Source: Chryseotalea sanaruensis
GTDB lineage: Bacteria; Bacteroidota; Bacteroidia; Cytophagales; Cyclobacteriaceae
DNA length: 64,000 nt
Reading direction: 5' to 3'
NCBI RefSeq assembly: GCF_003990915.1
Contig: NZ_BHXQ01000004.1
Coordinates: forward strand, 124,001 to 188,000
Positions 8,308-17,524 of the stretch are shown one piece after another. Position numbers and translations under genes: made by a program. The stretch's first letter is position 1; each line of letters starts with the position of its first letter. Under the pieces are notes generated by a model. It ran no database searches, was not told where the DNA came from, and was given only the letters and a program-made list of their open reading frames with translations.

Positions 8308-9585
8308 TAACTTCATAAGGTCTTGCCCTATGTCGTTTCGGAAAGTTACACCTTCCCAGCCAATGTTTAAAGCGCTTTTGTAAGCTTTCTCTCTTGCTTC
8401 AGCCAGGGTAGCGCCAGTGGCAGTAATGCCTAAAACACGCCCTCCGTCATTTACAATACTGTTTTCTTTCAATTTTGTGCCGGCATGAAATACGTTGGCC
8501 TCATGTTGCTCATTTAGTCCGGAAATGGGGAAGCCCTTTTGAAACTCTCCCGGATAACCCCCTGAGGCCATCACAATAGTGAGTGCGTAATTTTTGCTGA
8601 TGCTGAGTTCTTTACCTTTTAACTCCTTTTTAGCGCAGGCAACTAACAAATCGACAAAATCAGAGTCAATACGACTCATAACTGATTGCGTTTCTGGATC
8701 GCCCATTCGCGCATTGTATTCAATAACATAAGGCTCGCCTTTTACATTCATCAAGCCAATGAAAACAAAACCTTGGTAGGGAATATTCTCAGCTTGAAGT
8801 CCTTTAATGGTTGGCTTTACAACTTGTTCTTCTACTTTTTTTAGAAATTCAGGCGTGGCGAAAACAACTGGAGAGACTGCACCCATGCCACCTGTATTAA
8901 GACCGGTATCATTGTCGCCAATACGTTTGTAGTCTTTTGCTTCTGGTAGAATAACGTAATCTGTTCCATCAGTCAAAACAAAAACGGATAGTTCTATACC
9001 TGTTAAAAACTCCTCGATCAACACCTTATTGCTGGCAGCACCAAATTTTTGCGACTGCAACATCTCGGTAATTTCCGCTTTGGCTTCCTTCAGATTTTCG
9101 GCAATCACTACACCTTTGCCGGCAGCGAGTCCGTCAGCTTTTAAAACGATGGGTGTGTTGCATTGATCGATATAATTGAGAGCCTCCTGCAGTGCGGAAG
9201 CTGTAAAAGTTCTGGCTTTGGCAGTAGGTACTCCGTGGCGGAGCATAAACTGCTTGGAGAAATCTTTGCTGCCTTCCAGTTGGGCACCATTTTTTCCGGG
9301 GCCAACTAGTAAAATATGTTGAAGTTCTTTTTTGCTTTCAAAATAATCCCTGATGCCTTTTACTAAGGGCACCTCGGGTCCAACCAGAACAAGGTCTATT
9401 TTTTTATCTAGGCAGCATTGGCCTAGCTTCTCAAAATCATCAACAGCTATAGCAACATTTTCGGCTATTTGTGCAGTGCCTGCATTACCGGGGGCAACGA
9501 ATAAATGATCGCACTGTTGGCTTTGTTTGATTTTCCAGGCGAAGGCATGTTCGCGTCCGCCATTACCGATGATGAGAATATTCAT
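8299..9585 (-). CDS. purD: Phosphoribosylamine-glycine ligase
   Basis: This enzyme joins 5-phosphoribosylamine and glycine with ATP to give GAR, the second step of purine synthesis. The start is at MNILIIGNGGREHAFAWK (9585); upstream sequence in frame is intergenic repeat. The 428 residues match the normal family length. The N-terminal domain has the GNGGREHA nucleotide-binding loop. The ATP-grasp domain (about 105-330) shows VLKADGLAAGKGV, the glutamate-rich EEFLTGIELSVF and a late EYNARMGDPETQ motif with the metal-binding residues. A TATCTTTG box lies at 9592-9599, only six bases from the ATG, which suggests an extremely short leader. Confidence 0.98.
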   Translation of the reverse strand: MNILIIGNGGREHAFAWKIKQSQQCDHLFVAPGNAGTAQIAENVAIAVDDFEKLGQCCLDKKIDLVLVGPEVPLVKGIRDYFESKKELQHILLVGPGKNGAQLEGSKDFSKQFMLRHGVPTAKARTFTASALQEALNYIDQCNTPIVLKADGLAAGKGVVIAENLKEAKAEITEMLQSQKFGAASNKVLIEEFLTGIELSVFVLTDGTDYVILPEAKDYKRIGDNDTGLNTGGMGAVSPVVFATPEFLKKVEEQVVKPTIKGLQAENIPYQGFVFIGLMNVKGEPYVIEYNARMGDPETQSVMSRIDSDFVDLLVACAKKELKGKELSISKNYALTIVMASGGYPGEFQKGFPISGLNEQHEANVFHAGTKLKENSIVNDGGRVLGITATGATLAEAREKAYKSALNIGWEGVTFRNDIGQDLMKLSG

Positions 9586-9591
9586 AATCGG

Positions 9592-9599
9592 CAAAGATA
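9592..9599 (-). promoter_or_regulatory. Bacteroidota -7 box of purD
   Basis: On the minus strand the sequence is TATCTTTG, an exact match to the TAnnTTTG consensus. The purD ATG begins six bases downstream, so transcription would start at or next to the start codon. No convincing -33 TTTG element was seen at the usual distance. Confidence 0.55.
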
Positions 9600-9644
9600 G
9601 GAGATTTGATGTGTTGATTAGATGATTTGTTAATTCGTTGATTA

Positions 9645-9758
9645 GAAGTTCGAGGCTAGAAGCTCGAGGTTGGAAGTTCGAGACTTGATTTTTAAGGTTA
9701 GTATTTCTAACCTCCAAAATCAAGCGTCTAGCCTCCAGCCTCCAACATCGAGTGTCTA
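9645..9758. repeat. Long imperfect palindrome with iterated GAAGTTCGAG units
   Basis: Three tandem units of the type GAAG(T/C)TCGAGG lie at 9645-9690, followed by an inverted repeat. The inner stem includes CTTGATTTT with AAAATCAAG and AGGTTAG with CTAACCT. The outer arms carry GGCTAGA-like and TCGAG-like sequences on both sides. The right end reaches the recQ stop codon, so the transcript of recQ would end in this hairpin. It is probably a REP-like element doubling as a terminator. Confidence 0.65.
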
Positions 9759-11948
9759 GTTCGCGTGTTCACTCATAAACTTGATGCGAATCAAACGAAT
9801 TTCTTCTTCGCTATAATCCATCAGGCTTTCATCATTAAAGGCATCTTCCAAACTATCAGTTTCAGCATTCATGAAATAATCATAAATGTCTTCCTGTTTA
9901 TGTTTGTCAACAGCCTGATCTATATAATAGCCAAGATTTAGTTTAGTGCCTGAGTAAACAATATTTTCAATTTCAGTAAGCAGGTCTTCGAAAGAATGAT
10001 TGATGGTTTCTGCAATCTCCTCAAGATCAACCTTACGATCTACCTGATTAATAATTTGAATCTTCGCTTTCGATTTGTTTACAGAACTCTTAACAATTAC
10101 ATCGCTGGCAGTTTCAATATCATTGTCATCGACATATTTTAAGATAAGCTCAATAAATGCTGCACCGAACTTATTGACTTTACCCATACCAACACCGTTA
10201 ACCTGTGCCAGGTCATCTTTAGTTGTAGGGTAAGTAGTAGCCATTTCTTCCAATGACGGATCCTGGAAGATTACATATGGAGGCAAATCTTTTTCCTTCG
10301 CCATCTGCTTGCGAAGGGTTTTAAGCATTTCAAAAAGACGAGGATCATATGCTTTGGCATTAACTGGTGGCCTCTCGCTAGACTCTTCCTCTTCGTCAAT
10401 ATCTGTAGTAAAGTCGTGATCTTTTGCTAATTCAACATTGTGAGGTTTCTTTAAAAACGCTTCACCACGTTCTGAGATTTTAAGCACACCGATATTGTCA
10501 ATATCTTTTTCAAGATATTGGTATATGAGTGCCTGACGAACAATTGATTTCCAGAAGTCGGTGTTTTCATCTCCTCCTTTTCCGTAAATGGGCAAATTGA
10601 AGTGACCGTAGCTTTTTACGTAATCATCTTCAAGTCCTACAATTACATTAACGAGGTGTTGTATACCAAAACGTTCACCCGTTTGCTTAACAGCCTCAAT
10701 GGCAATTTTAACAAACTCAGAACCTTCAAAACGTTCGCGCGGATGCACGCAGTTATCACACATGCCGCAATTGTCTTGCTTATACTCTTCACCAAAGTAA
10801 TGGAGTAATTGTCTTCTTCGGCAAACAGGCGATTCTGCATAGAACTCCATCTCTTGAAGGAGTACCCTTGCATTTTCACGCTCCTGAACCGATTTATCTT
10901 TATTGAATTTTTCAAGCTTATTTAAGTCGTTATGACTGTAGAACATTAAGCAATGTCCTTCCAGCCCATCACGCCCTGAACGACCTGTTTCCTGGTAATA
11001 ACCTTCTAAGGATTTTGGTACATCGTAGTGAATAACAAAACGTACATCTGGTTTGTCAATACCCATACCAAAGGCAATGGTTGCTACAATAATATCAATA
11101 TCTTCATTTAAGAATCCATCTTGATTTTTTTCACGCACGTCAGGATCAAGCCCGGCATGGTAAGGAGCAGCCTTAAAGCCATTAACAGTAAGGAGTTGTG
11201 CTATTTCCTCAACCTTTTTGCGGCTAAGGCAATAGATTACACCACTCTTACCCTTGTTATCTTTTAAAAACTTGATGAGTTGCTTCTTGGTTTCCTTTTT
11301 AGGGCGAACCTCATAGTACAGGTTCTTTCTGTTAAAAGAGGATACAAAAACATCAGCTTCCTCCATTTGCAGGTTTCGCTGTATATCAATCTGAACTTTT
11401 GGTGTGGCAGTGGCAGTCAAGGCGATAACCGGTAAGTTGCCAAGCTGCTGAATCATGGTTTTGATTCTGCGGTATTCAGGTCGGAAATCGTGTCCCCACT
11501 CTGAAATACAGTGCGCTTCATCAATAGCCACAAAAGAAACATTGACTTTTTGCAAGAATTCGATGTTCTCCTCTTTATTAAGTGACTCTGGTGCAACATA
11601 GAGCAGTTTAACTACTCCATTCATGCAATCCTTCTTTAAGCGGGTTATTTCCCCTTTACTTAAGGTAGAGTTTAAAAAACGAGCATTAACGCCATAGGCG
11701 TTCATCTGATCTACCTGATTTTTCATCAAAGCAATCAGGGGTGAAATAACAATAGCCAATCCGTCATGCACCATGGCAGGAAGCTGATAGCAAAGTGATT
11801 TGCCGGCCCCTGTGGGCATAATAACAAAGGTATTGCGACCATCCAGCAAGTTCTGGATGATGGTTTCCTGGTTACCCCTAAACTGGGAATAACCGAAAAT
11901 TTCTTTCAGTTTAAGTTTGAGGGTGTCTTTCTCTTCTACCAACATCAT
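9756..11948 (-). CDS. recQ: ATP-dependent DNA helicase RecQ
   Basis: The 730-residue protein has the typical RecQ layout. Walker A MPTGAGKS is at about 44-51, the DEAH box at 143-146 (followed by CISEWGHDFRPEY), and helicase C with GRSGRDG and a PDVRFVIHYD block follows. The Zn-binding cluster CRRRQLLHYFGE ... CGMCDNC is at about 378-402. Then come an RQC winged helix, an HRDC domain (about 530-600, with a helix-hairpin-like QVNGVGMGKVNKFG), and an acidic C-terminal extension. RecQ unwinds DNA 3' to 5' in recombination and replication repair. ATG codons at 11948 and 11945 are both possible starts. It is divergent from kdsD. Confidence 0.97.
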   Translation of the reverse strand: MMLVEEKDTLKLKLKEIFGYSQFRGNQETIIQNLLDGRNTFVIMPTGAGKSLCYQLPAMVHDGLAIVISPLIALMKNQVDQMNAYGVNARFLNSTLSKGEITRLKKDCMNGVVKLLYVAPESLNKEENIEFLQKVNVSFVAIDEAHCISEWGHDFRPEYRRIKTMIQQLGNLPVIALTATATPKVQIDIQRNLQMEEADVFVSSFNRKNLYYEVRPKKETKKQLIKFLKDNKGKSGVIYCLSRKKVEEIAQLLTVNGFKAAPYHAGLDPDVREKNQDGFLNEDIDIIVATIAFGMGIDKPDVRFVIHYDVPKSLEGYYQETGRSGRDGLEGHCLMFYSHNDLNKLEKFNKDKSVQERENARVLLQEMEFYAESPVCRRRQLLHYFGEEYKQDNCGMCDNCVHPRERFEGSEFVKIAIEAVKQTGERFGIQHLVNVIVGLEDDYVKSYGHFNLPIYGKGGDENTDFWKSIVRQALIYQYLEKDIDNIGVLKISERGEAFLKKPHNVELAKDHDFTTDIDEEEESSERPPVNAKAYDPRLFEMLKTLRKQMAKEKDLPPYVIFQDPSLEEMATTYPTTKDDLAQVNGVGMGKVNKFGAAFIELILKYVDDNDIETASDVIVKSSVNKSKAKIQIINQVDRKVDLEEIAETINHSFEDLLTEIENIVYSGTKLNLGYYIDQAVDKHKQEDIYDYFMNAETDSLEDAFNDESLMDYSEEEIRLIRIKFMSEHAN

Positions 11949-11981
11949 AATTAACGCCTAACGCGGGTTAGTGTAAAACAT

Positions 11982-11989
11982 TATCTTTG
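11982..11989 (+). promoter_or_regulatory. Bacteroidota -7 box of kdsD
   Basis: TATCTTTG matches TAnnTTTG exactly. It overlaps a TTG that would otherwise be the first in-frame start of kdsD, which argues for the start at 12020. The predicted transcription start is near 11996. Confidence 0.5.
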
Positions 11990-12019
11990 CACTATTACAA
12001 AGCTAACTCCGACTACGAA

Positions 12020-12988
12020 TTGAATTTAGCAAAAAATATCAAAAACATTGCACAGGAAGTATTACAAAACGAATCCTTAGCTGTGCAACGGCTTATAGAC
12101 TATTTGGACGAAAGCTTTGAGGCTTGCGTTCACGCTATATTGGCCAGTAAGGGACGTGTGGTAATCACCGGTATTGGTAAAAGTGCTATCATCGCAAACA
12201 AGATGGTGGCTACTTTAAACTCTACCGGAACGCCATCGCTTTTTATGCATGCAGCAGACGCTATCCATGGTGATCTGGGTATGATACAAAAAGAGGATAT
12301 TGTTATCTGCATTTCTAAAAGCGGCAATACGCCTGAGATAAAAGTATTAGTGCCCTTACTAAAACGCAGAGGTTCACAACTTGTTGCGCTGGTAAGCAAT
12401 ACACAATCTTATTTGGCAAAGCAGGCAGACTTCATACTAAATGCAACGATTGGTGAAGAAGCATGTCCCAATAATTTGGCACCAACCACCAGTACCACTG
12501 CGCACCTTGCATTAGGTGATGCGCTAGCTGTGTGTCTTTTAAAGATGCGTAACTTCAATGATCGAGATTTTGCCGAGCTACACCCCGGTGGGTCATTAGG
12601 TAAGCAATTGTACCTTAAAGTGTCCGACCTTGTAGCGGGCCATGAGGTGCCAAAAGTAAAGGCCACTACTTCGTTAAGAGAGGTTATTTTTGAGATATCA
12701 TCAAAGCGGCTAGGCTGTACGGCTGTAGTTGATGACAATGATCATCTATTGGGCATAATTACAGATGGCGATTTGAGAAGAATGCTTCAGCAAGATGTGG
12801 ACATCCGAGTGGCAAAAGCAGCTGATATTATGACTAGGTCGCCCAAAACCATAGCTTTAGATGAATTTGCGGTCAAAGCCTTACATGTGATGCAAGAGAA
12901 AAGTATTACCCAATTGGTGGTTACTGACAATGAAAAAGTTGCAGGATTTGTGCACCTTCACGATTTACTAAAAGAAGGGATTATTTAA
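12020..12988 (+). CDS. kdsD: Arabinose-5-phosphate isomerase (KpsF/GutQ family)
   Basis: The enzyme interconverts ribulose-5-phosphate and arabinose-5-phosphate, the first step toward Kdo for lipopolysaccharide. The open frame reaches a TTG at 11987, but that codon lies inside a -7 promoter box, so the TTG at 12020 (MNLAKNIKNIAQEV, 322 residues) is preferred and fits the family. An N-terminal SIS domain (about 25-165) has VVITGIGKSAIIANK and HAADAIHGDLGM, and two CBS domains follow (about 195-320). Its role here is to feed the surface-glycan region that follows. There is no ATG near the start, which is unusual. Confidence 0.93.
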   Translation: MNLAKNIKNIAQEVLQNESLAVQRLIDYLDESFEACVHAILASKGRVVITGIGKSAIIANKMVATLNSTGTPSLFMHAADAIHGDLGMIQKEDIVICISKSGNTPEIKVLVPLLKRRGSQLVALVSNTQSYLAKQADFILNATIGEEACPNNLAPTTSTTAHLALGDALAVCLLKMRNFNDRDFAELHPGGSLGKQLYLKVSDLVAGHEVPKVKATTSLREVIFEISSKRLGCTAVVDDNDHLLGIITDGDLRRMLQQDVDIRVAKAADIMTRSPKTIALDEFAVKALHVMQEKSITQLVVTDNEKVAGFVHLHDLLKEGII

Positions 12989-13030
12989 TTGGTCTCTAAC
13001 GGAACTCGACAACATCTTAATTTTTGGAAC

Positions 13031-14107
13031 ATGAACAAGGATTTGTACATAGTGCTCATGGCTGGCGGAGTCGGTGTGCGTTTTTGGCCTTATAGTAGAA
13101 ATTCTAAGCCTAAGCAGTTTCTGGATGTGTTGGGATCTGGCAGAACACTTTTACAATCTACCTACGATAGATTTCTTCCGCTGTGTCCTAAAGAGAATAT
13201 TCTTGTAGTAACACATGAAGAGCATACCAAACTTGTTCATGAGCAATTGCCAGATCTTATGCAAAGCCAAATTTTGGCTGAGCCTATGAGAAAGAACACC
13301 GCTCCATGTATTGCCTATGCGAGTTATAAGATTAGAAAAATGAATCCCAATGCGATTGTTGTGGTTACTCCTTCGGATCAACTTGTTTTAAAGGAAATAG
13401 ATTTTCAGAGTGTAATTACTAAAGCGGCAAGTCAGGCAGCAAAACAAGATATACTTATCACATTGGGAATTAAACCAACCAGGCCGGAAACGGGCTATGG
13501 TTATATTCAATTTATTGAAGGCAAAGGTTTTATTAAAAAAGTAAAAACTTTTACGGAGAAACCAGCGCTTGCCATTGCCAAGAAGTTTTTAGAAAGCGGA
13601 GACTTTGTATGGAATGCTGGGATTTTTATTTGGAGCGTACAGGCAATTGTTAAAGCATTACAAACACATCAGGCCGAGCTTGCTGATGTGTTCGAAGATA
13701 TTGAAAAAGACCTAGGAACGGATCAGGAAAAAATGGCTATTGAACAAGCCTATGGTCAATGCAAAAATATTTCTATTGATTATGCAGTAATGGAAAAGGC
13801 TGAAAACGTGCATGTCTGTTTAGGTGATTTTGCTTGGTCTGATTTGGGTTCGTGGGGCTCTATTCATGAGATATCAGAAAAAGATGATCATAATAATGCT
13901 ATTCAGGCACAAGCCTTAACTTACGATACACGCAATTCAATTATAAGAGGATCGAAAGGAAAGTTAATTGTGGTACAGGGACTTAATGGTTATCTGGTGG
14001 GTGATTTTGGAAACGTTGTGATTGTTTGTGAAAAAGACAAAGAAGAGCAATTTCGAAAATTTGTAAATGATGTAAAGGGTCTACCTAATAGTACAGAGTT
14101 TATTTAA
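13031..14107 (+). CDS. manC: Mannose-1-phosphate guanylyltransferase
   Basis: The enzyme makes GDP-mannose from mannose-1-phosphate and GTP. The ATG at 13031 (MNKDLYIVLMAGG) is chosen over an upstream TTG because the nucleotide-binding loop LMAGGVGVRFWPYSR directly follows it. The protein has 358 residues, a GT-A-like nucleotidyltransferase domain with KPKQFL, TPSDQLV, ETGYGYIQ, FTEKP and FVWNAGIF motifs, and a short left-handed beta-helix-like end. No C-terminal isomerase domain is present, so it is the single-function form. It follows kdsD by 42 bp and supplies sugar nucleotide to the glycan cluster. Confidence 0.93.
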   Translation: MNKDLYIVLMAGGVGVRFWPYSRNSKPKQFLDVLGSGRTLLQSTYDRFLPLCPKENILVVTHEEHTKLVHEQLPDLMQSQILAEPMRKNTAPCIAYASYKIRKMNPNAIVVVTPSDQLVLKEIDFQSVITKAASQAAKQDILITLGIKPTRPETGYGYIQFIEGKGFIKKVKTFTEKPALAIAKKFLESGDFVWNAGIFIWSVQAIVKALQTHQAELADVFEDIEKDLGTDQEKMAIEQAYGQCKNISIDYAVMEKAENVHVCLGDFAWSDLGSWGSIHEISEKDDHNNAIQAQALTYDTRNSIIRGSKGKLIVVQGLNGYLVGDFGNVVIVCEKDKEEQFRKFVNDVKGLPNSTEFI

Positions 14108-14118
14108 CATCAGAAAGG

Positions 14119-15435
14119 GTGGAGCTTAGAGATATCGTTGTAACGCCCCTGGTACTAGTGATGGTTTTTTTGACATCTCTTTATGTCAAGAGCCGTATTG
14201 AAGATCCTATTCTTCGCAGATATTTTATGCCAGCACTCTGGCTTAAAATTTTTGGCGCGCTCGCATTAGGCTTCATCTATCAATTTTATTACAATGGTGG
14301 AGATACCTATAACTATCATACTTTAGGAAGTAGAATTATTTGGGAAGCATTTGCCGATGATTACGCAACAGGTTTCAAGCTTTTATTTGCGAAACCGGGA
14401 TTGCATCCTGAAGTATTTTCATATTCACAGAAAATCCCTTTCTATTATGATGAAAAGTCTTTCTTCATAGTAAGAATTGCTGCATTTTTTGATTTGCTTA
14501 CATTTTCCTCCTACTCTGCAACAGCTATTTTTTTTGCATTATTTGGCTTTGCTGGCGCTTGGGCATTTTTTATTACTTTTTTTAAACAATTTCCTCACCT
14601 CCATAAATGGATTGCCATTTCAATTCTATTCATTCCAAGTGTAATTTTTTGGGGTTCAGGAGTTTTAAAAGATACGATTACCCTTTCTGCATTGGGTTTG
14701 CTCACCTATGCCATTAACAAGGTTTTGATAGAAAAGAAGTTGGCAATTATTAATATAATCCTGCTTCTGTTTAGTGCCTGGATTATTATTAAAGTAAAGA
14801 TGTATATTATTCTTTGTTTTTTACCCGCAGCTTTTTTTTGGGTTTATGCTAAACAGCTTTTTTCTACAGGTTCCTTTGTTGCCCGTGTTGTATTTGCGCC
14901 ATTGTTGATTCCTTTTGTAATCGTGGGCGCATATTTTGGTGTTGCAAAAATTTCTGAAGCTGACGAAAAGTATTCACTAGATAAAATCGCAAAAACAGCA
15001 CAAATAACTGCCTACGATATCAGGTTCTGGACAGGCAGAGATGCTGGTTCAGGTTATACCTTAGGCGAGCTTGATGGTACCTTTACGGGAATGCTTGCCC
15101 TTGCGCCAAAGGCTGTAAACGTTTCATTATTCAGACCATACCTATGGGAGGTGAAAAATCCACTTATGCTGTTGAGCGCAATGGAGAGCTTTCTTTTTTT
15201 ATCTATAACTGTCTTTTTGTTACTTCGCTATCCAATGGCGTTTTTAAAAGCATTCAGTGATCCGAATATTTTGTTCTGTTTTATTTTCAGTTTGGTGTTT
15301 GCATTTGGTGTAGGCGTATCAACATTTAACTTCGGCACCTTGGCACGATATAAGATTCCCTTGCTTCCTTTTTACGCCTTAGGATTGGTGTTAATGGTTA
15401 ATAAAATTAGGGCAAGTAAAGAAGAAAAATATTAG
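14119..15435 (+). CDS. Polytopic membrane protein of unknown function in polysaccharide region
   Basis: This 438-residue protein starts with GTG at 14119, preceded by a purine-rich stretch. About nine to ten membrane segments are visible. A conserved-looking loop GGDTYNYHTLGSRIIWE follows the second segment, and SGVLKDTIT lies in the middle. Aromatic and acidic residues in periplasmic loops are compatible with a GT-C transferase or polymerase, but I see no decisive motif and do not assign one. It lies 11 bases after the guanylyltransferase gene on the same strand, so a role in surface-glycan assembly is inferred from context only. Confidence 0.8.
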   Translation: MELRDIVVTPLVLVMVFLTSLYVKSRIEDPILRRYFMPALWLKIFGALALGFIYQFYYNGGDTYNYHTLGSRIIWEAFADDYATGFKLLFAKPGLHPEVFSYSQKIPFYYDEKSFFIVRIAAFFDLLTFSSYSATAIFFALFGFAGAWAFFITFFKQFPHLHKWIAISILFIPSVIFWGSGVLKDTITLSALGLLTYAINKVLIEKKLAIINIILLLFSAWIIIKVKMYIILCFLPAAFFWVYAKQLFSTGSFVARVVFAPLLIPFVIVGAYFGVAKISEADEKYSLDKIAKTAQITAYDIRFWTGRDAGSGYTLGELDGTFTGMLALAPKAVNVSLFRPYLWEVKNPLMLLSAMESFLFLSITVFLLLRYPMAFLKAFSDPNILFCFIFSLVFAFGVGVSTFNFGTLARYKIPLLPFYALGLVLMVNKIRASKEEKY

Positions 15436-15447
15436 CTAACCTTTGGC

Positions 15448-16524
15448 TTATGCAAAGAGACTAAGAAATCTCTCTTTGTTCGAATTTACAGAATAATACA
15501 TTTCAACAGTTTTAATAGATCTTAGGCCAAGGAGATCGCGTAACTCTCTTTTTTCAATTAATTCTGATAGTGTTTCAAACCACTCCTTGTCCGTTTTTGC
15601 GAGATAACCATTAGTACTATGCTGAATAATAGTAGTGTTAACGCCCACAGGAGATGCGACAGCAGGGATACCCAACGACATATATTGTAGGGCTTTAAAT
15701 CCGCACTTACCTTTTGTCCATTCATCGTCTGGCAATGGCATCAGTCCTATATCTATTTGACTCAGATCTTCAATTTCAGTTTCTTCTTTCCATTGAATGA
15801 ACTTTAAGTTCTTTAAGTTCAGAATAGGTTCACGATTAGCAATTACCAGAAATGAAACATTGACAAATTGTTGCTCTATCCTAAATAAAATATTTGCTAT
15901 GCTTTCTAGGTATTTTAAAGTTGTGTGAGAGCCTGTCCAGCCAATCACGATATTTTCATTATGCGGATTCTTTTTAACCAATGTCGAAGTTTTTAATCTT
16001 TCTGTATCGATTGTTGTAGGGTTCACTAAAACATTTGCATTAAATTGTTTTGCATAGTTTGCCAGATAGTCATTACCACAACTAATTTTGTAACTCCAAG
16101 AGCAAATTTGACCTACCTTACTTCTTGATTTGACAAACCTTTCTAAGAGAGTTTCTTTTGGCTTATCTGTTAACCAAATGGCATCATCGAAGTCATAAAT
16201 TATTTTTTTCTTCAACACCTTACCAATTATCCACTCAAAAAGTGGTGGGCCAAGAGGGCTGGCTTCTCTGTGTATAAAAACTAAGTCATAGTTCATCGAC
16301 TTGAAGCAGTCCAAAAGCCTGACAGTAAAGCCCCTTAATAAAGCAGCACCCTTGCGCACTAAATTCCCAGGTTTGTAGAATAGCCTCCAGTTATGGGCGT
16401 TTAAAAAGGAAGAAATATGATAAATATGTCCTTTGCTTGAAAGGAACTTAAAATATTGTTCGAAACGAAATCTTTGAGAGGGCGCCTCACCTGTGGGGTA
16501 AGGGACAATAAATAGAATTTTCAT
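15448..16524 (-). CDS. Glycosyltransferase, group 1/GT4-like
   Basis: The ATG at 16524 (MKILFIVPYPTGE) is chosen over the longer frame to 16638, which would run into the divergent transporter gene. The protein has 358 residues with a GT-B fold. The N-terminal part has RFRFEQYFKFL and FDDAIWL, and the C-terminal part has NIVIGWTGSHTT, IDIGLMPLPDDEWTKGKCGFKALQYMSLGIPAVASPVG with the EX-type donor region partly changed (KCGFKALQYM). It is the only minus-strand gene in the cluster. It is convergent with the membrane protein gene and divergent from the ABC permease. The donor and acceptor sugars cannot be deduced. Confidence 0.9.
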   Translation of the reverse strand: MKILFIVPYPTGEAPSQRFRFEQYFKFLSSKGHIYHISSFLNAHNWRLFYKPGNLVRKGAALLRGFTVRLLDCFKSMNYDLVFIHREASPLGPPLFEWIIGKVLKKKIIYDFDDAIWLTDKPKETLLERFVKSRSKVGQICSWSYKISCGNDYLANYAKQFNANVLVNPTTIDTERLKTSTLVKKNPHNENIVIGWTGSHTTLKYLESIANILFRIEQQFVNVSFLVIANREPILNLKNLKFIQWKEETEIEDLSQIDIGLMPLPDDEWTKGKCGFKALQYMSLGIPAVASPVGVNTTIIQHSTNGYLAKTDKEWFETLSELIEKRELRDLLGLRSIKTVEMYYSVNSNKERFLSLFA

Positions 16525-16594
16525 GGTAACTTTACATAAAGTTGCAGAATAATAGGCAAAAAACCTTTTCGGAAATAACGCAAGAGACTTAAGA

Positions 16595-17422
16595 ATGGCA
16601 GAACCTGTAGAGTATGTAATCGAATCTGGTGGGCACAAGTTGTTTCAATGGAAAGAGCTGTGGCGCTATCGGGAGCTTTTTTATTTTTTCACTTGGAGGG
16701 ATGTAAAAATTAAGTATAAGCAAACTGCGCTCGGGTTTTTGTGGGCAGTGCTCCAGCCATTATTTATGATGCTTATTTTTACATTTTTCTTTGGTAAAGC
16801 GCTCAATATTCCTTCCCAAAATTTACCTTATCCCGTTTATGTATTTTCAGGCTTACTTGTTTGGAACATGTTTTCAACAGGGCTTACGAATGCATCTAAC
16901 AGCATGGTAAACAATGCTTCCATTATTAAGAAGATTTATTTTCCTCGTTTGATTATCCCTGTTTCATCTATACTTGTGGCACTTTTTGATTTTCTAATGG
17001 CATTTGTGTTGTTTGTAATGTTATTACTATACTACCAGCAGCCACTCAGTTGGATGGCAATTATACTTTGGCCAGCAGGGTTAATAATTACCGTTATTGC
17101 AGCTTTGGGTATGGGTTCATGGTTGGCAGCCCTTAATGTTAAGTATAGAGATTTCAGATACGTTATTCCCTTTTTGGTACAGGTTCTTTTCTTTTTGACA
17201 CCAGTGATCTATCCTGTTTCAATGTTAAAGTATCCATTGTTGCAATATGTATTGGCTTGTTCCCCCATGTATGCGGCTATTGAGCTGTTTAGAATGCCAT
17301 TAACGGGTTTGTATCCTGATACAACTTTACTAACTATTAGTTTGGCATCGGGCTTGATCTTATTAGTTATCGGTTTGGTTTATTTTAAAAGAACAGAGGA
17401 TTTTTTTGCAGATTTTGCTTAA
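16595..17422 (+). CDS. wzm: ABC-2 type polysaccharide export permease (Wzm-like)
   Basis: The protein has 275 residues and six predicted membrane segments. The N-terminal cytoplasmic stretch contains the family motif WRDVKIKYKQTALGFLWAVLQP, and the end carries SPMYAAIELFRMP. This is the channel of an O-antigen or capsule ABC exporter that moves undecaprenyl-linked glycan across the inner membrane. The ATPase partner is encoded 102 bp downstream. The substrate is probably made by the glycosyltransferases that follow. Confidence 0.94.
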   Translation: MAEPVEYVIESGGHKLFQWKELWRYRELFYFFTWRDVKIKYKQTALGFLWAVLQPLFMMLIFTFFFGKALNIPSQNLPYPVYVFSGLLVWNMFSTGLTNASNSMVNNASIIKKIYFPRLIIPVSSILVALFDFLMAFVLFVMLLLYYQQPLSWMAIILWPAGLIITVIAALGMGSWLAALNVKYRDFRYVIPFLVQVLFFLTPVIYPVSMLKYPLLQYVLACSPMYAAIELFRMPLTGLYPDTTLLTISLASGLILLVIGLVYFKRTEDFFADFA

Positions 17423-17524
17423 TGCCGAAATAAGAGATTGAAACGATAATTTTAGATAGTAGTTACCCCTTACATTAAGCTAATAATTTAAATAGCTTTA
17501 TTTCTTATACCTGGAAAACAGACA

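Noticed and set aside
11987..12019. TTG at 11987 as the kdsD start
   Set aside because: It overlaps an exact TATCTTTG promoter box; the TTG at 12020 fits both the promoter and the family N-terminus.
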